Numbered from the stretch's first letter, positions 7,896 to 17,023 are shown. The stretch: DNA of 38,719 nucleotides from Prevotella sp. UBA7764 (GCA_002481295.1 DLDU01000016.1:33320-72038); one strand, 5' to 3'. Numbers and translations: made by a program. Notes: generated from the letters alone by a model not told the origin.

Positions 7896-8600
7896 ATGAT
7901 TATTTATTCTAAGGAAGTTGACAACATGTGCGTTGTCAAAAAGGGTGCCTACCACGGCCCAGCTCCAATCCCTGAAGAGGGTAAGTGGATTCAGGCCAAG
8001 GAAATCAAAGACATTTCTGGCTATACCCACGGTGTGGGTTGGTGTGCACCTCAGCAGGGTGCCTGCAAACTCTCTCTGAACATCAAAGAGGGCGTCATCG
8101 TAGAGTGCCTCATCGAGACAATCGGTTGCACCGGTATGACTCACTCTGCAGCTATGGCTTCTGAGATCCTGCCGGGCAAGACCATCCTGGAAGCACTGAA
8201 TACCGACTTGGTATGCGACGCTATCAACACCGCTATGCGCGAGCTGTTCCTGCAGATCGTCTACGGCCGCTCACAGAGCGCATTCTCTGAGAATGGTCTC
8301 GCTGTCGGCGCCGGCCTTGAGGATCTGGGTAAGGGTCTCCGCTCTCAGACAGGTACCCTCTATGGTACTATGGCAAAGGGCACACGCTACCTCGAGCTCA
8401 CCGAGGGCTACATCACCAAGATGTTCCTCGACAAGGACGACTTCGTGTGTGGCTATGAGTATGTTCACCTGGGCAAGATGATGGAAGCCATCAAGAACGG
8501 TATGGACGCCAACGAGGCTGTGAAGAAGTTCACAGGTCGCTATGGCCGCACCACTGCCGACCAGGGCATTGTTAAATCTATCGACCCACGTAAAGAATAA
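7896..8600 (+). CDS. IscU/NifU-like iron-sulfur scaffold-related protein, partner of GGGtGRT protein
   Basis: The 234-residue protein contains an IscU-like core. GWCAPQQGACKLSLNIKEG (about 48-66) followed by IETIGCTGMTHSAAMASEIL (about 73-92) aligns in pattern with the metal-binding Cys/Gly loops of Fe-S scaffold proteins (usual form: GD..klqikv.dG.I....f.t.GC..aiAsss). Cysteines are at 12, 50, 57, 71, 78 and 107. The C-terminal half (from about 125) is not part of classical IscU. The protein ends with IDPRKE, as I recall for homologues in other anaerobes. The downstream gene encodes a GGGtGRT protein; the two are separated by 14 nt with a strong ribosome binding site between them. Codon use (GCT, GGT, CTG, CGT/CGC) suggests high expression. 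A role in Fe-S chemistry is inferred; no reaction is known to me. Confidence 0.82.
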   Translation: MIIYSKEVDNMCVVKKGAYHGPAPIPEEGKWIQAKEIKDISGYTHGVGWCAPQQGACKLSLNIKEGVIVECLIETIGCTGMTHSAAMASEILPGKTILEALNTDLVCDAINTAMRELFLQIVYGRSQSAFSENGLAVGAGLEDLGKGLRSQTGTLYGTMAKGTRYLELTEGYITKMFLDKDDFVCGYEYVHLGKMMEAIKNGMDANEAVKKFTGRYGRTTADQGIVKSIDPRKE

Positions 8601-8605
8601 GGAGG
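8599..8605 (+). promoter_or_regulatory. Strong Shine-Dalgarno sequence before the GGGtGRT gene
   Basis: AAGGAGG overlaps the stop codon of the IscU-like gene; its last base lies 9 nt before the ATG at 8615. Canonical Shine-Dalgarno sequences are unusual in Bacteroidetes, and most starts in this window lack one. It supports the start at 8615 and independent strong initiation for the second gene. Confidence 0.75.
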
Positions 8606-8614
8606 AACCACAGT

Positions 8615-9631
8615 ATGATTAGAAAAGTTCAATACGAAAGCCAGGAGCGTCGTGAGGCACAGGTCAACGCTGCCCTCCAGGCCAATGGCATCAAGAACCT
8701 CGAAGAGGCAAACGAAATTTGCGACAAGCTGGGCATCGATCCTTATCAGATTTGCGAGGACACACAGCGCATCTGCTTTGAAAATGCAAAGTGGGCTTAC
8801 GTTGCCGGTGCTGCTATCGCTATCAAGAAGGGCTGCAAGAGTGCTGCTGAGTGCGCTGAAGCTATCGGTATCGGTCTGCAGGCTTTCTGCATTCCCGGAA
8901 GTGTGGCTGACGACCGCAAGGTAGGTTTGGGCCACGGCAATCTGGCAGCTCGTCTGCTCCGTGAAGAGACCGAGTGCTTCGCCTTCCTGGCTGGCCACGA
9001 GTCTTTCGCTGCTGCTGAGGGTGCCATCAAGATTGCTGAGATGGCAAACAAAGTACGTAAAAAACCACTGCGCGTGATCCTGAACGGTCTGGGCAAAGAC
9101 GCCGCACAGATCATCAGCCGTGTCAATGGCTTCACATACGTCAAGACAAAGTTCGACTACTACACAAGCAAGCTGAACATTGTCGAGGAGATTCCTTACG
9201 GCAACAATCCTGCCCGTCTGAAGGTAAAGTGCTATGGTGCTGACGATGTCCGCGAGGGCGTTGCTATCCTCTGGCACGAGAACGTGGATGTCTCCATCAC
9301 TGGTAACTCCACCAACCCGACACGTTTCCAGCACCCCGTTGCCGGAACATATAAGAAAGAGCGCGTAGCCGCTGGCAAGCCTTACTTCTCTGTTGCTTCC
9401 GGTGGTGGTACGGGTCGTACACTGCACCCGGACAACATGGCTGCAGGTCCTGCTTCTTATGGTATGACCGACACCATGGGCCGTATGCACAGCGATGCTC
9501 AGTTCGCTGGTTCTTCTTCTGTACCTGCTCACGTTGAGATGATGGGCTACCTGGGTATGGGTAACAACCCAATGGTGGGTGCTACCGTGGCTGTAGCCGT
9601 ACAGACCGACCTGCTGCTGAACAAGAAGTAA
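8615..9631 (+). CDS. GGGtGRT protein (family of unknown function)
   Basis: The 338-residue protein carries the signature GGGTGRT at residues 263-269 (context VASGGGTGRTLHPDN), which defines the GGGtGRT family. The N-terminal part is helical and cysteine-rich (Cys36, 47, 54, 74, 80, 92, 121), with another at 206. A helical segment WAYVAGAAIAIKKG (60-73) is followed by a glycine-rich region (PGSVADDRKVGLGHGN), and the C-terminus is Met/Gly-rich (MMGYLGMGNNPMVGA). No signal peptide or clear membrane helix is present, so it is probably cytoplasmic. It follows the IscU-like gene in what looks like a two-gene operon. The family is known mainly from anaerobes and its activity is not described to my knowledge. 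Two hairpins follow the stop. Confidence 0.85.
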   Translation: MIRKVQYESQERREAQVNAALQANGIKNLEEANEICDKLGIDPYQICEDTQRICFENAKWAYVAGAAIAIKKGCKSAAECAEAIGIGLQAFCIPGSVADDRKVGLGHGNLAARLLREETECFAFLAGHESFAAAEGAIKIAEMANKVRKKPLRVILNGLGKDAAQIISRVNGFTYVKTKFDYYTSKLNIVEEIPYGNNPARLKVKCYGADDVREGVAILWHENVDVSITGNSTNPTRFQHPVAGTYKKERVAAGKPYFSVASGGGTGRTLHPDNMAAGPASYGMTDTMGRMHSDAQFAGSSSVPAHVEMMGYLGMGNNPMVGATVAVAVQTDLLLNKK

Positions 9632-9640
9632 AGCACTTCT

Positions 9641-9669
9641 CTGTCTGTTGCTCATGAACGAACAGACAG
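9641..9669 (+). terminator. First hairpin after the GGGtGRT gene
   Basis: CTGTCTGTT (9641-9649) pairs with AACAGACAG (9661-9669), giving a 9-bp stem and 11-nt loop. No T-run follows, so it may protect the mRNA 3' end rather than terminate. Confidence 0.5.
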
Positions 9670-9684
9670 ACAAAACAACTATAT

Positions 9685-9722
9685 AAGTCCTATTCCAGTC
9701 TACTTTGGGATAGGACTTTTTA
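9685..9722 (+). terminator. Rho-independent terminator after the IscU-like/GGGtGRT operon
   Basis: AAGTCCTATTCC (9685-9696) pairs with GGGATAGGACTT (9707-9718) with one G-T wobble, followed by TTTT. It closes the two-gene unit. Confidence 0.85.
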
Positions 9723-9759
9723 TAATGAAGCTTTATTTATTCAAAAATCACTTAACATT

Positions 9760-9791
9760 TTTGTCGGTTTTCAAAAATATTCTTACCTTTG
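9760..9791 (+). promoter_or_regulatory. Promoter of rpoD
   Basis: TTTG (9760-9763), 20 nt spacer, TACCTTTG (9784-9791). The start codon is about 100 nt downstream, leaving a leader longer than for the other genes here. Confidence 0.75.
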
Positions 9792-9894
9792 TATGCTACT
9801 TGGATATACATCAAGGGTCTCCCAAAGAGACACTTTTCTCGTATATAATCAGTCAAGGTATTAGTTTGTTTATTCAAAGGTCAAAAATAACATC

Positions 9895-10767
9895 ATGCGT
9901 CAACTTAAGATTCAAAAAAGCATCACCAACCGTTCCAGTGAAGCATTGGACAAATACTTGGTAGAGATTGGTCGTGTCCCAATGATTTCCGTAGATGAAG
10001 AGATTGAGCTTGCTCAGGCCATTCGTCGCGGTGGACGCGAAGGAGAACGTGCTAAGGACAAATTGGTGAAAGCCAATCTGCGCTTCGTCGTCTCTGTCGC
10101 CAAGCAATATCAGCACCAAGGCTTGGGTCTCACCGACTTGATCGATGAGGGTAACATCGGATTGGTGAAAGCCGCAGAAAAGTTTGACGAGACTCGTGGC
10201 TTCAAGTTCATCTCCTATGCTGTATGGTGGATTCGCCAGAGCATCCTGCAGGCTATCGCAGAGCAGAGCCGTATCGTGCGTCTGCCGCTCAATCAGGTAG
10301 GTGCACTGTCGAAGATCAACTCTGAGATCTCCAAGTTCGAGCAGAAGAATCAGCGCCGCCCCTCCGTGCAGGAGCTGTCCAATCTGACAAACATCGAGGA
10401 GGCAAAGATCGACCAGACCATCAAGGCCGACAACCACCACATGAGTATCGACGCTCCTTTCCAGGAGGACGACGACAACAGTATGGCTGACGTGCTTGCC
10501 TCCGGCGATGACAGTCGCACTGACAGGCAGGTCGACTACGAGAGCATGGCAAAAGAGCTCGACGTGGTGCTCCGCAACGTGCTGAAAGACCGTGAGATCA
10601 CCATCGTGCGCGAATGCTTTGGCATCGGTTGCCACGAAAAGGGTCTGGAGGAAATCGGTGATCAGCTCGGACTGACCCGAGAGCGTGTGCGCCAGATTCG
10701 CGAGAAGAGCATTGTCAAGCTGCGTGAGAGCGGCTATGCCAAACTCCTTATTAAATATTTAGGCTAA
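9895..10767 (+). CDS. rpoD: Primary RNA polymerase sigma factor (sigma-70/RpoD type)
   Basis: The 290-residue sigma factor carries region 1.2 (about 15-48), region 2 with AKDKLVKANLRFVVSVAKQY, LIDEGNIGLVKAAEKFD and GFKFISYAVWWIRQSILQA (54-120), region 3 (121-190), an acidic linker EDDDNS, and region 4.2 helix-turn-helix GLEEIGDQLGLTRERVRQIR (250-269). It lacks region 1.1, as is normal for the Bacteroidetes primary sigma factor (about 290 residues). This factor would read the TTTG/TAnnTTTG promoters found across the window. An in-frame ATG just after the AAAATAAC leader was taken as the start and gives the usual MRQLKIQKSITNR N-terminus. Confidence 0.95.
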   Translation: MRQLKIQKSITNRSSEALDKYLVEIGRVPMISVDEEIELAQAIRRGGREGERAKDKLVKANLRFVVSVAKQYQHQGLGLTDLIDEGNIGLVKAAEKFDETRGFKFISYAVWWIRQSILQAIAEQSRIVRLPLNQVGALSKINSEISKFEQKNQRRPSVQELSNLTNIEEAKIDQTIKADNHHMSIDAPFQEDDDNSMADVLASGDDSRTDRQVDYESMAKELDVVLRNVLKDREITIVRECFGIGCHEKGLEEIGDQLGLTRERVRQIREKSIVKLRESGYAKLLIKYLG

Positions 10768-10875
10768 ACCCATTTCGTGAGGGAAAGTGGGCTATGAAGA
10801 GGGCAGTGTTGACGGTTACGGCGGCACTGCACTTTTCGTTTTTATCCCCACTCTATTCTGTAGATTGTCTTTGAT

Positions 10876-11268
10876 ATGAAGGAAAGTCATTCTGTCATCT
10901 TATGCTTAGGCTCCAATGCCGACCAGGAGGCGAATATCCAACAGGCACAACAGCTGCTCCGCAATGAATATGCGTCAATCGACTTCACACCCTCCATTTG
11001 GACAGAGCCCGTAGGCGTCGTCTCGCCGCCCTATCTCAACTGTCTGGCAACGATGAGCATCAAGGATAGCCTTTCCTGTCTGCACGATAAGACCAAGGCC
11101 ATCGAGCGACTGATGCATTCCAGCAGGGAGGAGCGGAAAGATAACATCGTCAGAATAGACATCGACATTCTAAGTTTTGACCACAAGCATTACCATGAGG
11201 ACGATTGGAGCAGAGACTATGTGAAGCGACTCATCCAAGACCTCCCAACTCCACCACACCTTATTTAA
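10876..11268 (+). CDS. folK: HPPK-type 2-amino-4-hydroxy-6-hydroxymethyldihydropteridine diphosphokinase (short form)
   Basis: The 130-residue protein fits the pyrophosphokinase of folate synthesis, which transfers diphosphate from ATP to hydroxymethyl-dihydropterin. Visible features are VILCLGSNADQEANIQQA (N-terminal strand and loop), WTEPVG, PPYLNCLATM, and the metal-binding DID within IVRIDIDILSFD (about 90-101). It is shorter than E. coli FolK (159 residues) and lacks the canonical R-x-L-D-L-D context in full (RIDIDIL here). A reduced or divergent activity is therefore possible. It lies 108 bp after rpoD and 18 bp before the flavoprotein gene. Confidence 0.78.
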   Translation: MKESHSVILCLGSNADQEANIQQAQQLLRNEYASIDFTPSIWTEPVGVVSPPYLNCLATMSIKDSLSCLHDKTKAIERLMHSSREERKDNIVRIDIDILSFDHKHYHEDDWSRDYVKRLIQDLPTPPHLI

Positions 11269-11286
11269 TATATACATTCCAGCAAT

Positions 11287-12909
11287 ATGGTTCAGGAATA
11301 TCAAATACGCGTACAACCGCAAATTGCATACAACGAGCAAAACCTTGCTTCTTATCTCTCAAAGGAGAAAGGCTTCGACATCCGTACGATCAACCGTGTC
11401 AGAATATTACGACGCAGCATCGACGCCCGGCAACGTCAAGTGATGGTCAACCTCAAAGTGAGAGTATATATCAACGAACTACCACAAGACGACGAATACC
11501 AGCGAGTGGAATATCCCGATGTGTCAGACGCTCCCCAAGTGATCGTTGTGGGAGCCGGTCCCGGTGGTTTGTTCGGTGCCTTGCACTTGATCGAGCTGGG
11601 CTACCGCCCGGTGATCGTTGAGCGCGGCAAGGATGTCAGAGAGCGCAAGAAGGACATGGCGGCCATCTCACGCAACCAGTGTGTCGATCCCGAGAGCAAC
11701 TATTGCTTTGGTGAAGGTGGCGCCGGTGCCTACTCCGACGGCAAACTCTATACGCGCAGCAAGAAACGTGGCAGCGTAGAGAAGATCCTCAACGTATTCT
11801 GCCAACACGGCGCTTCCACATCTATTCTCTGTGACGCACATCCTCATATCGGTACGGACAAATTGCCGCGCGTCATTGAAAACATGCGGAAACAGGTCCT
11901 GCAATCGGGCGGACAGGTTTACTTCAATACCAAGATGATCGAACTGCTCATTGAGAACGGGCGTGTGGTGGGCATCCGTGCCGTGAACCATGTCAACAAC
12001 AAAGAGATGGAGCTCCACGGCCCTGTCATCCTGGCCACCGGTCACAGTGCGCGCGACGTCTACCGCTATCTCAATGATCAGCATATAGAGATTGCAGCCA
12101 AAGGCATTGCCGTGGGCGTGAGACTGGAGCATCCGGCCGAGCTGATCGACCAGATACAATACCATAGTCGCAATGGCCGGGGTAAGTATTTGCCTGCGGC
12201 CGAGTATTCATTTGTCACTCAGGTGGAAGGACGTGGTGTCTATTCGTTCTGCATGTGTCCCGGCGGCTTCATCATTCCGGCGGCAACAGGCCCTGAGCAG
12301 ATCGTTGTCAACGGCATGTCGCCGAGCAACCGCGGCACACGCTGGTCAAACAGTGGCATGGTCGTGGAGGTTCATCCCGAAGACCTCGCCGAGATAGAGC
12401 GTGGCGGCACCGCTGCCGCGGACAACGACCACACTGACGCGGCACAAGGAACGGATCCTCTCAGCATGATGCGTTTTCAAGAGCAATTGGAAAAGAGCTG
12501 CTGGCAGCAGGGTAACAGAAAGCAGACTGCCCCAGCCCAGCGCATGGCAGACTTCGTCAATGGTCATCTGAGCTACGATCTCCCTGACAGCAGCTATGCA
12601 CCGGGACTTGTCAGTAGTCCGCTGCATTTCTGGATGCCGCCGTTCATTGCCCATCGTCTGCAAGAAGGTTTCAAAGCCTTTGGTCGTCAGCGTCATGGCT
12701 TCTTGACCAATGAAGCCACACTCATAGCTACAGAGACCCGCACCTCCAGTCCGGTACGTATTCTCCGCGACGATCTCACCTTGCAGCACATCCGCCTCCA
12801 AGGTCTCTTCCCCTGTGGCGAGGGAGCAGGCTATGCCGGTGGCATCGTCTCCGCCGCCATCGACGGTGAGCGATGCGCCGAGATGGCTGCGCAATACCTG
12901 CAACAATAA
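11287..12909 (+). CDS. FAD-dependent oxidoreductase of the COG2509 type
   Basis: The 540-residue flavoprotein has an N-terminal domain of about 80 residues (containing RRSIDARQRQVMVNLKVRVY) before the dinucleotide-binding motif VIVVGAGPGGLFGALHL (85-101). It continues with YRPVIVERGKDVRERKKD and the conserved FGEGGAGAYSDGKLYTR segment, and ends with a second FAD-contact region LFPCGEGAGYAGGIVSAAIDG. This pattern is typical of the uncharacterised FAD-dependent dehydrogenases of COG2509, found widely in bacteria. The substrate is unknown. A short acidic low-complexity insertion (GGTAAADNDHTDAAQGTDP) lies around residues 378-396. It is followed by a long palindromic terminator. Confidence 0.87.
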   Translation: MVQEYQIRVQPQIAYNEQNLASYLSKEKGFDIRTINRVRILRRSIDARQRQVMVNLKVRVYINELPQDDEYQRVEYPDVSDAPQVIVVGAGPGGLFGALHLIELGYRPVIVERGKDVRERKKDMAAISRNQCVDPESNYCFGEGGAGAYSDGKLYTRSKKRGSVEKILNVFCQHGASTSILCDAHPHIGTDKLPRVIENMRKQVLQSGGQVYFNTKMIELLIENGRVVGIRAVNHVNNKEMELHGPVILATGHSARDVYRYLNDQHIEIAAKGIAVGVRLEHPAELIDQIQYHSRNGRGKYLPAAEYSFVTQVEGRGVYSFCMCPGGFIIPAATGPEQIVVNGMSPSNRGTRWSNSGMVVEVHPEDLAEIERGGTAAADNDHTDAAQGTDPLSMMRFQEQLEKSCWQQGNRKQTAPAQRMADFVNGHLSYDLPDSSYAPGLVSSPLHFWMPPFIAHRLQEGFKAFGRQRHGFLTNEATLIATETRTSSPVRILRDDLTLQHIRLQGLFPCGEGAGYAGGIVSAAIDGERCAEMAAQYLQQ

Positions 12910-12930
12910 TCAGATTAGTCTTTTATTTAC

Positions 12931-12982
12931 AACATCCATAAAAAAGGCCGACACAATTGTGTCGGCCTTTTTTATGGATGTT
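12931..12982. terminator. 52-bp perfect palindrome, bidirectional terminator
   Basis: The two 26-nt halves (12931-12956 and 12957-12982) are exact reverse complements, centred on ACACAA|TTGTGT, with the GC-rich core GGCCGACACAA. On each strand the stem is flanked by six A and six T, so it can end transcription both from the flavoprotein gene (plus) and from the TPR gene (minus). Confidence 0.9.
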
Positions 12983-12989
12983 AACGCAA

Positions 12990-13007
12990 CCTCCTTAAGC
13001 AAGGAGG
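12990..13007 (-). terminator. Short hairpin downstream of the TPR gene
   Basis: CCTCCTT (12990-12996) pairs with AAGGAGG (13001-13007). It lies between the TPR gene stop and the large palindrome. It has no T run of its own, so it is probably accessory. Confidence 0.35.
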
Positions 13008-13032
13008 CAAACGATTGATTTAACTTTCTGTC

Positions 13033-14268
13033 TTACTGCTTCAGCATACCTTCCAACTCCTTGGTCTTAGGATCGTTGGCGCCATAGACAGAGTAGTAGC
13101 ACTGATACAGTGGGTAAGCCCAGTTGGCTTTTTCACGGTTAGGATCCAGCTCCTTAGCCTTGTCGAGATAGCCCATTGACTCTTTATAGAGTGCCAGCTG
13201 CTGAGCGCGGTCGCCATTGATGCCGGATGCCATAGCGTTCATGGAGAAGCCTAAATAGGTATAGACCACAGGATTGGTCTGATCGATGGACACAGCCTTC
13301 TTGAAAGCCTCTACGCAGCCCTTCCAATCAGGATTGGTAGCTGTGGAGTTGCGGTTCATCAGTGCCTGGCCTTTCAGAGCCCAAGCAGTGAAGTCGTTAG
13401 GATTCTTGGCAATCTTGCCCTCTACAAGAGCATCAAACTCCTTTGTCATCCCCATGAGGCTGTAGAAGTTGCTGAGCTGTCCGAAGATCATCTCATTGTC
13501 AGGCTCCTTCTCATACATAGCAGCCAGCTTCTGAACATAAGCCACAGAGTCAGCCTTTGTCTTCAGATTGCGCTGAGCCATAGCCAGTTTGAAAGCCTGA
13601 GCCTGCTTTGCGACAGAAGTGTCCTGAGTGGCGATGTCGGCATACTTCTCAGCGAGATCATATTTCTTTGCCTGATTAGCATACTGAGCGGTATAGTAAG
13701 CGACCTGTCCCAGGAACTGCTTCTCCTGCTCCTTTGTAGACTGGAAGAAAGGCAGGTTGTCAGAATCGAGGAATGAACCCCAATACTTCAGCACATTGTC
13801 CTGATCGTTGAGCTGAGCATAGTAGTTGCCGGCAGTGACGAGCTGCATACGGGCATTGGCGACCAGCGGAGTCAACGCTCCGGTGAAACGTGGCTTCACC
13901 TTGCCCTTCTCGTTGGGCTCAGCGTCATACTTGAAGCACTCCAGAGCATTCTGAGTGGCATCGTAAGCTGCCTGATAGAAACCCAGTGTGTCGTAAGGCT
14001 CCACCTTCTGCTTGGTAATCTGAGCCTGCATGTTGGCAGCCTGGATTGCATTCTCCTTGTCGAACTTCTGCAAAGCCAGACGGGTCAGATGCTCATAGGC
14101 CTTAGCTTTCTCGCCAGAGTTAGCCAGCTGACCGAGGCTGGACTTCACCAGCTCCACAGCCTTGGCATAGTCTTTCTCCTTTGTGATAGCTTTCAAGGCA
14201 TCGCTATCACCGGCGAACGCAGCCGAGGCGCCCAGCACCAACATGGCTGCAATCATCATTTTCTTCAT
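13033..14268 (-). CDS. Exported TPR-repeat protein
   Basis: The 411-residue precursor has a signal peptide (MKKMMIAAMLVLGASAAFA). The mature protein is helical with tetratricopeptide-like units: AEKYADIATQDTSVAKQAQAF, and clear TPRs near the C-terminus with WALKGQALMNRNS, CVEAFKKAVSIDQTNPVVYTYLGFS and SMGYLDKAKELDPNREKA. No catalytic motif is seen, and a periplasmic scaffold role is the most that can be said. It lies 44 bp after the gyrA stop with no terminator between, so it is probably co-transcribed with gyrA; this linkage recurs in Bacteroidales as I recall. Confidence 0.85.
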   Translation of the reverse strand: MKKMMIAAMLVLGASAAFAGDSDALKAITKEKDYAKAVELVKSSLGQLANSGEKAKAYEHLTRLALQKFDKENAIQAANMQAQITKQKVEPYDTLGFYQAAYDATQNALECFKYDAEPNEKGKVKPRFTGALTPLVANARMQLVTAGNYYAQLNDQDNVLKYWGSFLDSDNLPFFQSTKEQEKQFLGQVAYYTAQYANQAKKYDLAEKYADIATQDTSVAKQAQAFKLAMAQRNLKTKADSVAYVQKLAAMYEKEPDNEMIFGQLSNFYSLMGMTKEFDALVEGKIAKNPNDFTAWALKGQALMNRNSTATNPDWKGCVEAFKKAVSIDQTNPVVYTYLGFSMNAMASGINGDRAQQLALYKESMGYLDKAKELDPNREKANWAYPLYQCYYSVYGANDPKTKELEGMLKQ

Positions 14269-14312
14269 AGACGTTAAGATAAAATTATACGGTTGTTATC
14301 TATTATTACTTT

Positions 14313-16946
14313 TTAAGCCTGAGTCTCGGGATCGTCAGGTGTCGTCGTATCTTCTGCCGGAGCTTCAGCCGCCGACTGCTCTCCCACTGTCGACTCGTCG
14401 AACTGCTCGTTCTTCTCAAGCATCTTCTGATGGCTTTCTTCCTCTACGGTGGCCTCCAGCTCAGAGCTCATCACCTTGCAGACACTGGCGATGATGTCGT
14501 TCTTCTTGGCGAGGTTGATCAGACGCACGCCCTGGGTAGCACGACCCATGACACGCACTTCCTTCACAGCCAGTCGGATGACGATGCCACTCTTGTTGAT
14601 GATCATCAGATCGTTATCATCTGTAACATTCTTGATAGCCACCAAGCGACCGGTCTTCTCTGTGACCGCCATGGTCTTGACACCCTTACCGCCACGGTTG
14701 GTCTTACGGTAGTCTTCCACCATCGAGCGCTTGCCGTAGCCGTTCTCACTGACGACCATCACTGTCTCAGACTCGGCGTCGTTGACAACGACCATACCGA
14801 CCACAGCATCGTCGCCCTCATCGAGACGCATACCACGCACACCGGTAGACACACGGCCCATGCAACGCACATCGTTCTCGTCGAAGCGGACAGCCTTACC
14901 ATTGCGGTCGGCCATGATCAGTTCGTTATGTCCATTGGTCAGACGCACGTCGACCACCTCATCACCGTCGAGGATGTTGATAGCCTGCACACCATTGGCA
15001 CGCGGACGTGAGTATTCCTTCAGAGAAGTCTTCTTGACGATACCATTCTTCGTGGCAAAGACGACATAGTGACTGTTGACGAAGTCTTCATCCTCCAAGC
15101 CGCGTCCACGGAGACGCAGGGAAACGTTGACAGCATCATCAGAATCGATGTTGAGCAGATTCTGAATGGCACGTCCCTTCGACGTCTTGTCGCCCTCAGG
15201 AATATCGTAGCAGTGGAGCCAGTAGCAGCGGCCCTTCTTTGTGAAGAAGAGCATCGTCTGGTGCATCGTGGCGGGATAGATATACTCAGTGAAGTCCTTT
15301 TCACGCGTATGGGCTCCCTTTGAGCCGACACCACCGCGCGCCTGCTCACGGAAATCGCTCAGCGGCGTGCGCTTGATATAGCCGAGGTGGCTCACCGTGA
15401 TCACCACAGGATCATTGGGATAGAAGTCCTCAGCGTTGAACTCATGCTCGTCGGGTATGATCTGTGTACGGCGGTCATCACCGTATTTCTCCTTCACCTC
15501 ATTGAGATCGTCTTTCATCACCTTCTTGCAAAGCTCAGGATCATCGAGAATAGACTGCAAATAAGTAATCTGCTTCTCCAGTTCCTCATATTCAGCGTGT
15601 AACTGATCCATTCTCAGTCCGGTGAGCTGAGAGAGTCTCATGTCCACGATGGCCTTGCTCTGGAGATTGTCGAGGTTGAAGCGCTTCTCCAAATTGGTCT
15701 GAGCCTCCGCCGGTGTCTTGCTGCCACGAATGATATGCACCACCTCGTCGATATTGTCGCAGGCAATGATCAATCCTTCGAGGATATGAGCACGCTCCTT
15801 GGCTTTGTTCAGATCGAACTGAGTGCGGCGGATTGTCACCTCATGACGGTGATCCACGAAATAGCGGATACACTCTTTCAGCGAGAGCAACTTCGGGCGA
15901 AGCTGCAGATGGTCGTGCTTGCTCGGCACCAGCGCAATGCAGTTCACAGCGAAAGAGCTCTGCAGTGCCGTCATCTTGAAGAGTTTGTTGAGGATGACCT
16001 TGGCGTTGGCATCTTTCTTCACGTCGACAACGATACGCATGCCCTGACGGCCGGTCTCATCATTGACATTGGAGATACCCTCCAACTTGCCTTCCTTCAC
16101 AAGGTCAGCGATATACTCGATGAGCTGCTGCTTGTTGACACCATAAGGAATCTCCGTGACCACAATGCGGTCGTGGCTGTCATCGCTCTCGATCTCAGCC
16201 TTGGCACGCATGATGATACGTCCCTTACCCGTCTCATAGGCTTCTTTGACGCCCTTGAGACCATAGATATAAGCACCTGTGGGGAAGTCTGGAGCCGGGA
16301 TATACTTCATCAGTCCATCGGTGTCGATGTCTGGATTGTCGATATAAGCGCAGCAGCCATTGATCACCTCGCTCAGGTTGTGAGTAGGAATGTTGGTAGC
16401 CATACCCACGGCAATACCGTTACCACCATTGACCAGCAGGTTGGGCACCTTGGTAGGCATCACCGAGGGCTCTTGCAGCGTATCATCGAAGTTGTTGACC
16501 ATATCGACGGTATTCTTCTCGATATCGTCCATGATATGCTCGCCCATCTTGGAGAGACGGCACTCGGTATAACGCATGGCAGCCGGAGAGTCGCCGTCAA
16601 CACTACCGAAGTTACCCTGTCCGTCTACAAGCGGATAGCGCATGTTCCAGTCCTGGCCCATACGCACGAGGGCACCATAGACCGAACTGTCGCCATGAGG
16701 ATGGTACTTACCCAGCACCTCACCCACGACACGCGCGCATTTCTTGTAAGGTTTATCACTAGTGTTGCCCAGTCCAAGCATACCATAGAGGATACGCCGG
16801 TGCACCGGCTTGAATCCGTCTCTGACATCCGGAAGGGCACGGGCCACGATCACTGACATAGAATAGTCAATATAGGAGGATTTCATCTCCTCTTCTATAT
16901 TGATTTTCATGATGCGGTCCTGGTCAATTGTCCGATTCTCGTCCAT
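14313..16946 (-). CDS. gyrA: DNA gyrase subunit A
   Basis: The 877-residue protein is the breakage-reunion subunit of gyrase, which works with GyrB to introduce negative supercoils. Seen are [20 protein letters not shown] at the N-terminus, the winged-helix region [31 protein letters not shown] (quinolone-contact region), the catalytic tyrosine in AAMRYTE (Tyr126), and a C-terminal six-bladed domain with the GyrA box variant NRGGKG (about residue 750), which marks it as GyrA rather than ParC. The acidic C-terminal tail (about 835-877) is poorly conserved. At the fluoroquinolone sites, the residue equal to E. coli Ser83 is Ser87, and the residue equal to Asp87 is Gly91. Confidence 0.96.
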   Translation of the reverse strand: MDENRTIDQDRIMKINIEEEMKSSYIDYSMSVIVARALPDVRDGFKPVHRRILYGMLGLGNTSDKPYKKCARVVGEVLGKYHPHGDSSVYGALVRMGQDWNMRYPLVDGQGNFGSVDGDSPAAMRYTECRLSKMGEHIMDDIEKNTVDMVNNFDDTLQEPSVMPTKVPNLLVNGGNGIAVGMATNIPTHNLSEVINGCCAYIDNPDIDTDGLMKYIPAPDFPTGAYIYGLKGVKEAYETGKGRIIMRAKAEIESDDSHDRIVVTEIPYGVNKQQLIEYIADLVKEGKLEGISNVNDETGRQGMRIVVDVKKDANAKVILNKLFKMTALQSSFAVNCIALVPSKHDHLQLRPKLLSLKECIRYFVDHRHEVTIRRTQFDLNKAKERAHILEGLIIACDNIDEVVHIIRGSKTPAEAQTNLEKRFNLDNLQSKAIVDMRLSQLTGLRMDQLHAEYEELEKQITYLQSILDDPELCKKVMKDDLNEVKEKYGDDRRTQIIPDEHEFNAEDFYPNDPVVITVSHLGYIKRTPLSDFREQARGGVGSKGAHTREKDFTEYIYPATMHQTMLFFTKKGRCYWLHCYDIPEGDKTSKGRAIQNLLNIDSDDAVNVSLRLRGRGLEDEDFVNSHYVVFATKNGIVKKTSLKEYSRPRANGVQAINILDGDEVVDVRLTNGHNELIMADRNGKAVRFDENDVRCMGRVSTGVRGMRLDEGDDAVVGMVVVNDAESETVMVVSENGYGKRSMVEDYRKTNRGGKGVKTMAVTEKTGRLVAIKNVTDDNDLMIINKSGIVIRLAVKEVRVMGRATQGVRLINLAKKNDIIASVCKVMSSELEATVEEESHQKMLEKNEQFDESTVGEQSAAEAPAEDTTTPDDPETQA

Positions 16947-17023
16947 GTTATCTTTTTGTTGTTTAAATTCCGTTTAACGGCCTTTATTTGCATTCTAAGC
17001 CGTTTGGATGATTTTTCAAGGTG

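Noticed and set aside
8540..9673. A 377-codon frame opposite the GGGtGRT gene
   Set aside because: Shadow of a strongly codon-biased gene; low-complexity Thr/Val/Leu composition without motifs.
10803..10840. Possible hairpin after rpoD (GCAGTG/CACTGC with a weak T-run)
   Set aside because: Six-base stem with a 16-nt loop is too weak to call a terminator.
15735..16856. A 373-codon frame opposite gyrA, and shorter ones nearby
   Set aside because: gyrA is complete and the antisense products have no recognisable features; no promoter or start context supports them.
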